A stretch of DNA of 33,208 nt from Burkholderiales bacterium RIFCSPLOWO2_12_FULL_65_40 (lineage in GTDB: Bacteria > Pseudomonadota > Gammaproteobacteria > Burkholderiales > Burkholderiaceae_C), in the NCBI GenBank assembly GCA_001770955.1, contig MESL01000005.1, forward strand, positions 1 through 33,208, given 5' to 3'. Positions within the stretch are counted from its first letter, which is position 1, and each line of letters opens with the position of its first letter. The notes below the pieces were generated by a model, which ran no database searches, had not been told where the DNA came from, and saw only the letters and a program-made list of their open reading frames with translations. This document shows, in pieces, positions 16,811 to 25,944 of the stretch. The position numbers and the translations under genes are program-made.

Positions 16811-18517
16811 ATGGTCCATTTTCCCCGGTGTCTGCGCTGGAGTGCCGCTTTGCTGGCTGCTGTGGTCACAGCAGCCTGTGGCGGCTCGGGCGGCACGCTG
16901 CCCGAAGTGCGCGAAACGCGATACGGCGTCGTGCGCGGCACGGATGACAGTGCCGCCAGTGGAACGTACGCCTGGAAGGGCGTGCCCTATGCCAAGCCCC
17001 CTGTGGGCGCGCTGCGCTGGCAACCACCGGCCGAGCCTTCTGCGTGGACCGGCGAGCGCAGCGCCACCCAGTTTGGCAGTGCCTGCCTGCAGATGGGGCG
17101 CATCTACGGCCCGGGTGCCAACAACCGCTTTGACGACACCATTGGCCAGACGCTGAACACCCCGCTGGGCAGCGAAGACTGCCTGACCCTCAACATCTGG
17201 CGCCCCGCCACCCCGCAAGACAAGCTGCCAGTGCTGGTCTTCGTCCATGGGGGCAGCGCCATTTCTGGCTACACCGCAGACCCCGTGTACGACGGCGCGG
17301 CGCTGGCCAAGGCGGCCAATGCCATCGTGGTCACGGTCCAATACCGGCTCGATGTGCTGGGCTACCTGCAACTGCCGGCCTTGCACTCGGGCAGCGAGCC
17401 CTACACCGGCAACTATGCGCTGCTGGACATTGTGCAGGCGCTGCGCTTCGTGCAGGGCAACATCGATCGTTTTGGCGGCAATGCGGGCAACGTCACGCTG
17501 ATGGGGCAGTCTGCCGGGGCCATCAACGCGCTGGCCCTGCTGACGGCGCCGCAGGCGCGAGGGCTGTTCCACAAGATCCTGCCCATCAGCGGCGGCATTT
17601 CATTGGCGTCCAACCTGCCCGCTGGCTCCATTCCCACGCTCAACCCGGCCTCCCGCTATGCCACGCAGGCGGGCATGTTGCTGGCACACCTGGCGGTGGC
17701 CGATGGCCTGGCTCCTGGTTTGCCGGAGGCACAGAGCCTGGTGGCCGGCTGGACGCCCGCCCAGGTGGGCAGCTATCTGCGCGGCAAGGATGCTCGGGTC
17801 ATCCTGCAGACGGTGTTGGCCAAAGGCTTGACCAGTTCCGGGCCGATCCCGGACGGTGTGGTGGTGCCGCTGGACCCGATTGCGGAGATCACGGCCGGGC
17901 GCTACCAGAAGGTGCCGGTCCTGTCCGGCTACACGGCCGAGGAGGGCAAGCTGTTCGCGCCCTTCCTGGTGCTGCTGGGCGGCAAGCCCGGCATGAAGAT
18001 CAGCGACGCCGAGCGCTTCGCGATGATGCAGCGCTTCGACCCCGACGCTCCCAGCACCCTCACGGCAGCGGACATTCTGGATGCGTCCTACCTGCCCGTG
18101 ACCACCCCCGGCACCGGCTGGAACGCACGCACCCAGCAGCTGGGTAACGTGTTCATCGGTGCCAGCCGCGACAACCTGCTCAACGCCCTGCAAAGTCAGC
18201 AGAGCAATGTGTGGAACTACCAGTTCAACTGGGCCCAGCAGCCCGCACCCTGGAACGATGTGTACGGCGCGGCCCACGCGTTTGACCTGCCGTTCGTGTT
18301 TGGCAACTTCGGCCCTTCGGTGTTTGCCAGGGCGACCAACAGCACGGCCAACCAGCCGGGGCGTCTGGCGTTGTCCCGGGCCATGATGGACAGTGTGCGC
18401 GCCTTTGTGCACACCGGCGACCCCAACCATGCCACCTTGGGCCAGACCTGGCAGCCCTGGCCCGCCAAGCTGTTGCTGGATGCGGACCAGAAGGCCGTGC
18501 GCCTGAGCGTTCAATGA
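16811..18517 (+). CDS. Type B carboxylesterase/lipase, predicted lipoprotein
   Basis: This is a 568-residue alpha/beta-hydrolase. The N-terminus is a signal peptide ending in VTAAC, a slightly weak lipobox with Cys 23, so the enzyme is probably lipid-anchored outside the cytoplasm. Family motifs are YAWKGVPYAKPPVGALRWQP, SEDCLTLNIWRP, the oxyanion-hole loop VFVHGGSAISGY, and the nucleophile motif GQSAG (Ser 234; GESAG is more usual). Other likely triad members are Glu 377 or 378 in GYTAEEGKLF and His 489 in GAAHAFDLPFVFGN. The ATG at 16811 has AAGGAG seven bases upstream; longer readings are not supported. Divergence from an AraC-type gene suggests inducible expression. Substrate unknown; it may release the acid used by the downstream catabolic cluster (inference). 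Confidence 0.93.
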   Translation: MVHFPRCLRWSAALLAAVVTAACGGSGGTLPEVRETRYGVVRGTDDSAASGTYAWKGVPYAKPPVGALRWQPPAEPSAWTGERSATQFGSACLQMGRIYGPGANNRFDDTIGQTLNTPLGSEDCLTLNIWRPATPQDKLPVLVFVHGGSAISGYTADPVYDGAALAKAANAIVVTVQYRLDVLGYLQLPALHSGSEPYTGNYALLDIVQALRFVQGNIDRFGGNAGNVTLMGQSAGAINALALLTAPQARGLFHKILPISGGISLASNLPAGSIPTLNPASRYATQAGMLLAHLAVADGLAPGLPEAQSLVAGWTPAQVGSYLRGKDARVILQTVLAKGLTSSGPIPDGVVVPLDPIAEITAGRYQKVPVLSGYTAEEGKLFAPFLVLLGGKPGMKISDAERFAMMQRFDPDAPSTLTAADILDASYLPVTTPGTGWNARTQQLGNVFIGASRDNLLNALQSQQSNVWNYQFNWAQQPAPWNDVYGAAHAFDLPFVFGNFGPSVFARATNSTANQPGRLALSRAMMDSVRAFVHTGDPNHATLGQTWQPWPAKLLLDADQKAVRLSVQ

Positions 18518-18554
18518 ACCGTGGTGCCGCACCGGGTGCGCGGGGTGCGGGCGG

Positions 18555-19244
18555 TCACTGGGCAGCCGTGGCCGCGAGGTGTCCGTTCAGTGCCTCGTCG
18601 TCCAGGATGGCCACGCGCCCGAAATCCAGTGACACGATGCCCGCCGCCTCCAGCGATTGCAGCACGCGGTTGACCGTCTGGCGTGACAGGCCGACGAGCT
18701 GGCCCAGTTCTTCCTGCGTGAGGTTGAGCCGGCGCGTGCTGCGCCAGAAGATGCGGCTGAGGTACAGCGCCACACGGTGCTCGGGCGATCGCATGCGGCC
18801 GGCTTCGATGATGGTCATGGCCTGGCCCAGCCGCAGGTTCAGGTGCTGCACCAGGAACTGGTTGAACGCCAGGCTGGTGTCGCGCAGCGTGGCGAACAGG
18901 TGCAGGGGCAGGCACATCAGCTGCGTGGGGCGCAGCGCCACCACGTCGTATTTGCGTGGTTCGGGCTTCATGGCCGAGCCCTCACCGAACCACTCGCCAT
19001 CGGGAATGCCAATGAAGGCCGAGGCGCGCTGCTGCGCCGCTGCGGGGCTGCGCAGCATGACCAGGCCCGAGAGCACGGCGTGCCAGCCCTGCACTGCCGT
19101 GCCGGCAGGCAGCATCACTTCGCCCTTGGCGCCCTCGTTGGCGTACACGCCGGTGCGCACCTGTGCCTGCAATTCCAGGGGCAGGCTGGCGAACCAGGGC
19201 TGGCAGGCAATGAAGCGTTCGGCAGGGGAGGTGGTGGCGAACAT
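18555..19244 (-). CDS. Crp/Fnr-family transcriptional regulator
   Basis: The protein has 229 residues: an N-terminal cyclic-nucleotide-binding-like beta barrel (VMLPAGTAVQGWHAVLSGLV, DGEWFGEGSAM), a long dimer helix, and a winged helix-turn-helix (LTQEELGQLVGLSRQTVNRV, 175-194). It lacks the cysteines expected of a classic FNR iron-sulfur sensor, and the cAMP-binding signature is not obvious, so the signal is unknown. The recognition helix reads SRQTVNR (187-193), where CRP has SRETVGR. The start at 19244 is chosen because upstream codons run into the operator-bearing intergenic region. It is divergent from the transporter and ligase cluster, with a perfect CRP-spaced palindrome between them, and probably controls that cluster and itself. 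Confidence 0.92.
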   Translation of the reverse strand: MFATTSPAERFIACQPWFASLPLELQAQVRTGVYANEGAKGEVMLPAGTAVQGWHAVLSGLVMLRSPAAAQQRASAFIGIPDGEWFGEGSAMKPEPRKYDVVALRPTQLMCLPLHLFATLRDTSLAFNQFLVQHLNLRLGQAMTIIEAGRMRSPEHRVALYLSRIFWRSTRRLNLTQEELGQLVGLSRQTVNRVLQSLEAAGIVSLDFGRVAILDDEALNGHLAATAAQ

Positions 19245-19296
19245 GGCCCGATTGTCGCCGCATGGCAAGGGTGTTCTGCGGGAAAACCCGCGCCAA

Positions 19297-19314
19297 ATGT
19301 CAAGCAAATGACAT
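19297..19314. promoter_or_regulatory. CRP/FNR-type operator palindrome
   Basis: ATGTCA (19297-19302) and TGACAT (19309-19314) form a perfect inverted repeat with a 6-base spacer, the same geometry as the CRP site TGTGA-N6-TCACA but with C in place of G at the fourth core base. It sits 53 bases before the Crp/Fnr gene and 91 bases before the first gene of the catabolic cluster. Confidence 0.6.
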
Positions 19315-19404
19315 GTGTTGGATTTCAACCCGGAGCCAAGCACACTGCAGCGGCTTCTCCGTGGTGGTCAATGAATGCGGGTCGTCTGTGAAAAGGAACT
19401 GCAC

Positions 19405-20553
19405 ATGCTGAACAAGAGAGTTTTTCTGGGCGCGATGGGTGCCGCTGCACTGGCGCCCTGGGGTGTGCTGCATGCCGGCCCGGGCGTGACCGATGGCGAG
19501 ATCGTGCTGGGGCAGTCACTGGACCTGAGCGGACCGCTGGCCGAGATGGCTCCCGACATGGTGAATGCCACCAAGGTGTGTTTCGATGCCGTGAACGCCC
19601 AGGGCGGCGTGCACGGTCGGCGCATTCGGGTGGTCACGCTCGATGACGGCTACAAGCCCGACAACACCGTGAAGAACGTGGGCAAGATGATCGCCGAGGA
19701 CGGCGTCTTTGCCCTGTGCAACCTCACGGGCACGGCCAACGTGGCAGCCATCCTGCCGATGCTGGTCAAGGAAAACCCGCCCGTGCCGCTGATCTCTCCC
19801 TTCACCGGTGCCGACCTGTTGCGCGCACCGGGTCTGGACCATGTGTTCAATATCCGCGCCAGCTATGGCGACGAGGCCGAGAAGCTGGTGCAGCACCTCA
19901 CGACGCTGGGCGTACCGCGCATCTCGGTCCTGTGGGTGAACAACGGCTTTGGCAAGGATGGCCTGGCCGGTGTGCGCAAATCCATGGAGAAACGCGGGCT
20001 GCGCCTGCATTCGGATGCTCCCATCCAGGCCGACTCGTCCGATGTGCAGCAGGCCGTGACCACGCTCAGTGCCAGCGAGCCGGATGCCATCATCATGATC
20101 ACCGCCGGGGCGCCCACGGTTTCGTTCATCAAGACCTACCGCAAGCTCAGCCGGGGCGCGCGTTTCTATACCTTGTCGGTCATGGGCACCCAGGCCACGC
20201 TGCGCGCCCTGGGGGCAGACGGTGTGGGCGTCGTGGTGACTTCCGTGGTGCCATTCCCCTGGAGCCAGAGCATGCCGCTGGCGCGTGAATACCGCGCGGC
20301 GCTGCAGAAGGGTGGCTTCGAGAACCACGTGTCGTTCATCGGCCTGGAGGCCTACCTGAACGCCAAGGTGCTGGTGGAGGGGCTGCGCCGTGCGGGCAAG
20401 GATCTGACGCGCACCCGGTTTTTGCAGGCGCTCGAATCCCTGCGGCACTTCGATCTGGGCGGGTTCGAGGTCGATTACGGCAAGGGTGTGCGCCAGGGGT
20501 CGCGTTTTGTGGATTTGACCATCATTGGCAAAGGCGAGAAGTTCACGCGCTAG
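19405..20553 (+). CDS. ABC transporter substrate-binding protein (LIV-type), first copy
   Basis: The 382-residue protein has a signal peptide (MLNKRVFLGAMGAAALAPWG, cleaved near VLHA-GP) and a type I periplasmic binding fold (Peripla_BP_6). The mature part begins GVTDGEIVLGQSLDLSGPLA and includes VHGRRIRVVTLDDGYKPDNT and LVEGLRRAGKDLTRTRFLQA. Members bind branched amino acids, fatty or aromatic acids, or amides in the periplasm and pass them to an ABC importer. The start at 19405 has AAAAGGA 8 bases upstream. It is the first gene after the operator palindrome and precedes the CoA ligase by 42 bases. A second, only distantly similar binding protein is encoded after the ligase. Confidence 0.92.
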   Translation: MLNKRVFLGAMGAAALAPWGVLHAGPGVTDGEIVLGQSLDLSGPLAEMAPDMVNATKVCFDAVNAQGGVHGRRIRVVTLDDGYKPDNTVKNVGKMIAEDGVFALCNLTGTANVAAILPMLVKENPPVPLISPFTGADLLRAPGLDHVFNIRASYGDEAEKLVQHLTTLGVPRISVLWVNNGFGKDGLAGVRKSMEKRGLRLHSDAPIQADSSDVQQAVTTLSASEPDAIIMITAGAPTVSFIKTYRKLSRGARFYTLSVMGTQATLRALGADGVGVVVTSVVPFPWSQSMPLAREYRAALQKGGFENHVSFIGLEAYLNAKVLVEGLRRAGKDLTRTRFLQALESLRHFDLGGFEVDYGKGVRQGSRFVDLTIIGKGEKFTR

Positions 20554-20595
20554 GATGGAGAGGTTTTGTTTTCAGGCATTGATAAAGGAGCACTC

Positions 20596-22233
20596 ATGCT
20601 GGGTTTGATGCAGAGTCAGCCATTGCTGATTTCGTCGTTGATTGAATTTGCCGAGCGCCACCATGGCGATGGCGAGATCGTCTCGCGCCGCGTGGAAGGC
20701 GACATCCATCGCTACACCTACAAGGACCTGGCCGCCCGCTCGCGCCAGTTGGCCAATGCGCTGGACCGCGAGGGCCTGCAGTTCAGCGACCGCGTGGCTT
20801 CGCTGGCCTGGAACGGCTACCGCCACATGGAGATGTATTTCGGCGTCTCCGGCTCGGGCCGGGTGCTGCACACGATCAACCCGCGCCTGCACCCCGAGCA
20901 GATCGCCTGGATCGTCAACCACGCAGAAGACCAGATTCTCTGCTTCGACCTGACCTTCCTGCCCCTGGTGCAGGCCGTGCACGCCAAGTGCCCCACGGTG
21001 AAGAAGTGGGTGGCCCTGTGCGACGCCGACAAGCTGCCGGCCGACAGCGGTGTTCCCGGCCTGACCAGCTACGAAACCTGGATTGGCGCCCAGACGGCCG
21101 ACTACACCTGGCCGGTGTTCGATGAAAACACCGCGTCGAGCATGTGCTACACCAGCGGCACCACGGGCAACCCCAAGGCCGCCCTGTACAGCCACCGCTC
21201 GACCACGCTGCATGCCTACGCGGCGGCGCTGCCCGACGTGATGTGCCTGTCGGCACGCGACGCCGTGCTGCCCGTGGTGCCCATGTTCCACGTCAACGCC
21301 TGGGGTATCCCTTACTCGGCGGCGCTCACGGGCTGCAAGCTGGTGTACCCCGGCCCGGCCATGGACGGCAAGTCGATCTATGAACTGATCGAGGCCGAGC
21401 AGGTCACCTACGCCGCAGGCGTGCCCACGGTCTGGCAGATGATGCTGGGCCACATGAAGCCCGCCGGCCTGAAGTTCAGCTCGCTCCGGCGCACCGTGAT
21501 TGGCGGCTCGGCCTGCCCGCCGGCCATGATCACCGCCTTCCAGGACGATTTTGGCGTGGAGGTGCTGCACGCCTGGGGCATGACCGAGATGAGCCCGCTG
21601 GGCACGCTGTGCACACTCAAGAACAAGCAGCTCGGCCTGTCCAAGGACGAGCAGATGAAGGTCCGCCAGAAGCAGGGGCGCTCCATCTACGGCGTGGACA
21701 TGAAGATCGTCGGCGGCAACGGCGAAGAGCTGCCCTGGGATGGCAAGACCTATGGCGACCTGCTGGTGCGCGGCCCGTGGATTCTGGACACCTATTACAA
21801 GGGCGAGAGCCCCCTCATTCAGGATGCGCAGGGGCGGGGCTGGTTCCCCACCGGGGATGTGGCCACCATCGACCCCGACGGCTTCATGCAGATCACCGAC
21901 CGCAGCAAGGACGTGATCAAGTCCGGCGGCGAATGGATCAGCTCGATCGACATCGAGAACATCGCCATGGGCCACCCGGCCATCGCCATGGCGGCCTGCA
22001 TCGGCATGCCGCACCCCAAGTGGGATGAGCGCCCGATTGTGGCCGTCACTCTCAAGCCCGGTGCCGAAGTCACCCGTGAGGAACTCTTGCACTTCTACGA
22101 AGGCAAGACGGCCAAGTGGCAGATTCCGGACGATGTGGTGTTTGTGGACGCCATTCCGCTGGGCGCCACCGGCAAGATGCTGAAAACGCGGCTGCGCGAG
22201 CAGCTCAAGGATTACAAGCTTCCGGGCCTGTAA
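20596..22233 (+). CDS. Acyl-CoA ligase (fatty acid / DmdB-like AMP-forming)
   Basis: The 545-residue cytoplasmic enzyme activates a carboxylic acid to its CoA thioester with ATP. The AMP-binding signature TSGTTGNPK is at 186-194, followed by [14 protein letters not shown], the A5-type motif [47 protein letters not shown] and the C-terminal catalytic lysine in [13 protein letters not shown]. The start [20 protein letters not shown] resembles the medium-chain and 3-(methylthio)propionyl-CoA ligase (DmdB) group rather than FadD. The ATG at 20596 has AAAGGAG five bases upstream. Its position between two ABC binding protein genes and before beta-oxidation genes suggests that the imported substrate is an acid. 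The chain length is not determinable here. Confidence 0.92.
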   Translation: MLGLMQSQPLLISSLIEFAERHHGDGEIVSRRVEGDIHRYTYKDLAARSRQLANALDREGLQFSDRVASLAWNGYRHMEMYFGVSGSGRVLHTINPRLHPEQIAWIVNHAEDQILCFDLTFLPLVQAVHAKCPTVKKWVALCDADKLPADSGVPGLTSYETWIGAQTADYTWPVFDENTASSMCYTSGTTGNPKAALYSHRSTTLHAYAAALPDVMCLSARDAVLPVVPMFHVNAWGIPYSAALTGCKLVYPGPAMDGKSIYELIEAEQVTYAAGVPTVWQMMLGHMKPAGLKFSSLRRTVIGGSACPPAMITAFQDDFGVEVLHAWGMTEMSPLGTLCTLKNKQLGLSKDEQMKVRQKQGRSIYGVDMKIVGGNGEELPWDGKTYGDLLVRGPWILDTYYKGESPLIQDAQGRGWFPTGDVATIDPDGFMQITDRSKDVIKSGGEWISSIDIENIAMGHPAIAMAACIGMPHPKWDERPIVAVTLKPGAEVTREELLHFYEGKTAKWQIPDDVVFVDAIPLGATGKMLKTRLREQLKDYKLPGL

Positions 22234-22241
22234 TGAACGCA

Positions 22242-22266
22242 GCTGCGGCGCAGGGGGCGCCGCAGC
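22242..22266 (+). terminator. GC hairpin after the acyl-CoA ligase gene
   Basis: GCTGCGGCG (22242-22250) pairs with CGCCGCAGC (22258-22266) around a 7-base loop. No T-run follows, so it may be an mRNA-stabilising or Rho-assisted element in the 128-base gap before the next binding protein gene. Confidence 0.45.
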
Positions 22267-22361
22267 AGTCGCGTGTGTGATAGGGGCTAGGGGCAATCCC
22301 TGAGCGATGACGCACCGCAACACTGTACGCTGCGAATGTTGATTTAACTGGAGACTGAAAA

Positions 22362-23597
22362 ATGAAATTTGCTATCAAGGCTGTAGCTGCTTCCGTAATC
22401 CTGGCGAGCGCTGGCGGCGCTTTTGCTCAAAAAGGCGAAACCGTCAAGATTGCCTGGCTCGACCCGCTGTCCGGCCTGATGGCGGCCGTGGGAACGAACC
22501 AGCTCAAGAGCTTCCAGTTCATCGCCGAGGAGTTCAACAAGAAGAACGCTGCCGGCGTGAAGTTCGAGATCATCGGCATCGACAACAAGCTCAGTCCCCA
22601 GGAAACCTCCAGCGCGCTGCGCTCGGCCATGGACCAGGGTGCACGCTATGTGGTGCAGGGCAACGGCTCCGGTCCTGCGCTGGCCATCATCGACGCGCTG
22701 GAAAAGCACAACGCCCGCAACCCCGGCAAGGAAGTGATGTTCCTGAACTACGCCGCGGTGGATCCGGACCTGACCAACAGCAAGTGCAGCTACTGGCACT
22801 TCCGCCTGGATGCAGACACGTCCATGAAGATGGAAGCACTGACCACCTACATGAAGGACCTTCCTGAAGTCAAGAAGGTCTACCTGATCAACCAGAACTA
22901 CTCGCACGGCCACCAGGTTTCCAAGTTCGCCAAGGAAATCATGAAGCGCAAGCGCCCCGATGTGCAGTTCGTCGGCGACGACCTGCACCCGCTGGCCCAG
23001 GTGCGCGACTTCTCGCCCTACATTGCCAAGATCAAGGCTTCGGGTGCCGACAGCGTGATCACGGGCAACTGGGGCTCCGACCTGGCGCTGCTCATCAAGG
23101 CGGCCAACGATGCGGGCCTGAACAACGTCAACTTCTACACCTACTACGGTTCCGTCACGGGCAGCCCCACCGCCATGGGCGCCGCTGCGGCTGGCCGCGT
23201 GTACATGGTGGCCTATGCCCACATGAACCTGCCAGGGCCCCTGAACCAGATCGTGGTGGACTACAAGAAGAAGTTTGGCGACGACATGTACACCGGCGCG
23301 GTCTACCACGCCTTCACCATGTTGACGGAAGCCTTCGTCAAGACCAAGTCCACGGACCCCGTCAAGGTGGCTGCGACCCTCGAAGGCATGAAGTTCAAGA
23401 GCTTCAATGGTGAAGTCGAGATGCGCAAGACCGACCACCAGCTGCAGCAGGGCCTGTTTGTCTCCAAGTGGGAAAAAGCCGGCGGCAAGAACCCGCTCGA
23501 CTCTGAAAGCACGGGCTACACCTTCGTTCCTGTGAAGTACTACGAGCCCTATGTGGCCAGCACGCCCACTTCGTGCCAGATGAAGCGTCCTTCCTGA
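22362..23597 (+). CDS. ABC transporter substrate-binding protein (LIV-type), second copy
   Basis: The 411-residue periplasmic protein has a signal peptide (MKFAIKAVAASVILASAGGA, cleaved near FAQ-KG) and a Peripla_BP_6 fold beginning KIAWLDPLSGLMAAVGTNQL. Its best-preserved segments include DPDLTNSKCSYWHFRLDADT, IKASGADSVITGNWGSDLAL and GPLNQIVVDYKKKFGDDMYT. It is the binding protein directly before the permease genes and so the likely main partner of this importer. GGAG lies 9 bases before the ATG. A strong intrinsic terminator separates it from the permease gene, the usual way to make far more binding protein than transporter. Substrate unknown; branched amino acids, amides, and fatty or aromatic acids are all handled by relatives. 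Confidence 0.93.
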   Translation: MKFAIKAVAASVILASAGGAFAQKGETVKIAWLDPLSGLMAAVGTNQLKSFQFIAEEFNKKNAAGVKFEIIGIDNKLSPQETSSALRSAMDQGARYVVQGNGSGPALAIIDALEKHNARNPGKEVMFLNYAAVDPDLTNSKCSYWHFRLDADTSMKMEALTTYMKDLPEVKKVYLINQNYSHGHQVSKFAKEIMKRKRPDVQFVGDDLHPLAQVRDFSPYIAKIKASGADSVITGNWGSDLALLIKAANDAGLNNVNFYTYYGSVTGSPTAMGAAAAGRVYMVAYAHMNLPGPLNQIVVDYKKKFGDDMYTGAVYHAFTMLTEAFVKTKSTDPVKVAATLEGMKFKSFNGEVEMRKTDHQLQQGLFVSKWEKAGGKNPLDSESTGYTFVPVKYYEPYVASTPTSCQMKRPS

Positions 23598-23616
23598 GGT
23601 CGCTTTTCGAACGCAG

Positions 23617-23647
23617 GAGGCCCGACGCCCCTCGGGCCTCTTTTTTT
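23617..23647 (+). terminator. Intrinsic terminator between binding-protein and permease genes
   Basis: GAGGCCCGA (23617-23625) pairs with TCGGGCCTC (23632-23640), followed by seven Ts (23641-23647). It lies inside an apparent operon, so it probably reduces rather than blocks transcription of the permease genes. Confidence 0.92.
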
Positions 23648-23669
23648 GACCTAGTTCTGAAGAATTTCA

Positions 23670-24623
23670 ATGAATCTTGAATTTTTCGTGATGTCCACGC
23701 TCAACGGCGTGAGCTATGGCCTGCTGCTGTTCATGCTCAGCTCGGGTCTCACACTCATCTTCAGCATGATGGGCGTGCTCAATTTCGCGCACACCAGCTT
23801 CTACATGCTGGGTGCCTACTTTGCCTACACCATCTCCGGTCTGGTGGGCTTCTGGCCGGCGCTGGTGCTGGCCCCTCTGGCCATTGGCGCCCTGGGCGCG
23901 CTGTTCGAGCGCTACAGCCTGCGCCGCGTGCACAAGTTCGGCCATGTGCCCGAGCTGCTGGTGACCTTCGGCCTGTCGTATCTGATCCTGGAACTGGTGC
24001 AGTTGGTCTGGGGCCGTTCCACCGTGCCCTACGGGCTGCCCGAGCAATTGCAGGGCCCGCTGTTCACCCTGTATGACACGCAGTTCCCCAAATCGCGCTC
24101 GTTCATCATGCTGGTGGCGCTGCTCATGCTGCTGTCGGTCTGGCTGCTGCTCACGCGCACCCGTATCGGCCTGGTGATCCAGGCGGCGCTCAAGCACCCC
24201 GAGATGGTGCAGGCGCTGGGCCACAACGTGCCACGCGTCTTCATGCTGGTGTTTGGTGGCGGTTGCGCGCTGGCGGGGCTGGCCGGCGTGATCGGCGGCA
24301 ACACCTACGTGACCGAGCCCGCCATGGCGGCCTCGGTCGGCTCCATCATCTTCGTGGTGGTGGTGGTGGGTGGCATGGGCTCGCTCGCGGGGGCCTTCCT
24401 GGCCTCGCTGCTCATCGGCCTGGTGCAGACCTTTGCGGTGGCCATCGACCATTCGCTGGCCACCGGCCTGCAGGCCCTTGGCATGACGGTGACCGAAGAA
24501 ACCTTTGGCTGGCCGCTGCTCAAGCTCACCGTTTCGCAGGTGGCTCCCATCCTGCCGTACCTGTTCCTGGTACTGATCCTGATCTTCCGCCCCAAGGGCC
24601 TGCTGGGCACGCGGGAGGACTGA
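23670..24623 (+). CDS. LIV-type ABC transporter permease (LivH-like)
   Basis: This 317-residue inner membrane protein has about eight helices. It opens MNLEFFVMSTLNGVSYGLLL and contains the family stretch SSGLTLIFSMMGVLNFAHTS, then GHVPELLVTFGLSYLILELV, GLVIQAALKHPEMVQALGHN, and VVVVGGMGSLAGAFLASLLI near the end. It forms half of the translocation pore for the substrate delivered by the periplasmic binding proteins. It is followed after four bases by the second permease gene. The ATG at 23670 is the only sensible start and sits 23 bases past the terminator T-run. A gene symbol is not given because the substrate is not known to be a branched-chain amino acid. Confidence 0.94.
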   Translation: MNLEFFVMSTLNGVSYGLLLFMLSSGLTLIFSMMGVLNFAHTSFYMLGAYFAYTISGLVGFWPALVLAPLAIGALGALFERYSLRRVHKFGHVPELLVTFGLSYLILELVQLVWGRSTVPYGLPEQLQGPLFTLYDTQFPKSRSFIMLVALLMLLSVWLLLTRTRIGLVIQAALKHPEMVQALGHNVPRVFMLVFGGGCALAGLAGVIGGNTYVTEPAMAASVGSIIFVVVVVGGMGSLAGAFLASLLIGLVQTFAVAIDHSLATGLQALGMTVTEETFGWPLLKLTVSQVAPILPYLFLVLILIFRPKGLLGTRED

Positions 24624-24627
24624 AGCA

Positions 24628-25941
24628 ATGACCACCACCACATCCTCCACCACGTCGTACCACCGGTTCAAGCCCTGGAACGTCGGCCGCATCGTCATCT
24701 GGAGCCTGTTCGCGCTGATGCTCATCGTTGCGCCCATGCTGTTCAAGAGCAGCCTGGCGCTGACCATGCTCTCGCAGATCGGCTACCTCATCATCATCTG
24801 CCTGAGCTACAACATGCTGCTGGGGCAGGGCGGCATGCTCAGCTTCGGCCACGCCGTCTATACCGGGCTGGGCTCTTTCATCGCCATCCATGCCATGAAC
24901 CTGGCCAGCAAGGGCTCGCTGCCGATTCCCCTGGTGTTCATTCCGCTCGTGGGCGGCCTGGCGGGCATGATGTTTGCCGTGTTGCTGGGCTACGTCACGA
25001 CCAAGAAGGCCGGTACCACCTTTGCCATGATCACCCTGGGCATTGGCGAGCTGGTGGCCTCGATGGCGCTGATGTTCCCCGAGTTCTTCGGCGGCGAGGG
25101 CGGCATCACCACCGACCGCGTCTACGGAGGCTCGTTTCTGGGCATCAACTTCGGCCCGGCCATCCAGGTGTATTACCTGATCGCGGCCTACTGCTTCGTC
25201 TGCACCGCCGCCATGTTCGCCTTCACGGGCACCCCGCTGGGGCGCATTCTGAATGCGGTGCGTGACAACCCCGAGCGCGTGGAGTTCATCGGCTACAACA
25301 CGCAGCGCGTGCGCTATTTCGCCTTCATCATCGCGGGCTTCTTTGCCGGCATTGGCGGGGGGCTGACGGCCATCAACTTCGAAATCATCACCGCTGCCGA
25401 CAGCGTCAGCGTGATCCGTTCGGGCGGCTACCTGCTGTTCACCTTCCTGGGCGGCGCCACGTTCTTCTTCGGCCCGATCATCGGCGCCGTGCTGCTGGTC
25501 TTTGCGTCGGTGCTGCTGTCCGAGCTGTCCAAGGCATGGCTGCTGTACCTGGGCCTGGTGTTCCTGTTCATGGTGATGTATGCACCCGGCGGCGTGGCCA
25601 GCCTGATCATGATGAACCTGCGCCTGGCCAAGTTTGGCAAGCTGCGCAGCCTGTGGCCGTCCTACCTGGGGCTGGCGGGCACAGGGCTGGTGGCGGTGCT
25701 GGGCGCGGCCTGCATGGTCGAGATGACCTACCACCTGCAGCTCAATGCAGCGCTCGGACCGGTCATGTCGTTCATGGGGGCTTCCCTGGACACCACGGCC
25801 CTGTCGAGCTGGTTTGGTTCCGTCTTCGTGCTGCTGACCGGCCTGGGCCTGTTCGAGCTGTGCCGCCGCCAGTTCCGGCAACAGTGGAGCCAGATCCAGG
25901 AAGAGATCGAACACCAGATCAAGCGTGGGGAGGCGCTGTAA
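24628..25941 (+). CDS. LIV-type ABC transporter permease (LivM-like)
   Basis: This is the second pore subunit, with 437 residues. A hydrophilic Thr/Ser-rich start (MTTTTSSTTSYHRF) precedes the membrane region. The family core is QIGYLIIICLSYNMLLGQGG, MLSFGHAVYTGLGSFIAIHA, GTTFAMITLGIGELVASMAL, GRILNAVRDNPERVEFIGYN and AGFFAGIGGGLTAINFEIIT. After the usual core there is an extra part (about residues 345-437) with two further hydrophobic segments and a charged tail ending EEIEHQIKRGEAL, longer than E. coli LivM at that end. The gene starts 4 bases after the first permease gene and ends 3 bases before the first ATPase gene, so the four genes are tightly packed and surely co-expressed. Confidence 0.93.
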   Translation: MTTTTSSTTSYHRFKPWNVGRIVIWSLFALMLIVAPMLFKSSLALTMLSQIGYLIIICLSYNMLLGQGGMLSFGHAVYTGLGSFIAIHAMNLASKGSLPIPLVFIPLVGGLAGMMFAVLLGYVTTKKAGTTFAMITLGIGELVASMALMFPEFFGGEGGITTDRVYGGSFLGINFGPAIQVYYLIAAYCFVCTAAMFAFTGTPLGRILNAVRDNPERVEFIGYNTQRVRYFAFIIAGFFAGIGGGLTAINFEIITAADSVSVIRSGGYLLFTFLGGATFFFGPIIGAVLLVFASVLLSELSKAWLLYLGLVFLFMVMYAPGGVASLIMMNLRLAKFGKLRSLWPSYLGLAGTGLVAVLGAACMVEMTYHLQLNAALGPVMSFMGASLDTTALSSWFGSVFVLLTGLGLFELCRRQFRQQWSQIQEEIEHQIKRGEAL

Positions 25942-25944
25942 ACC

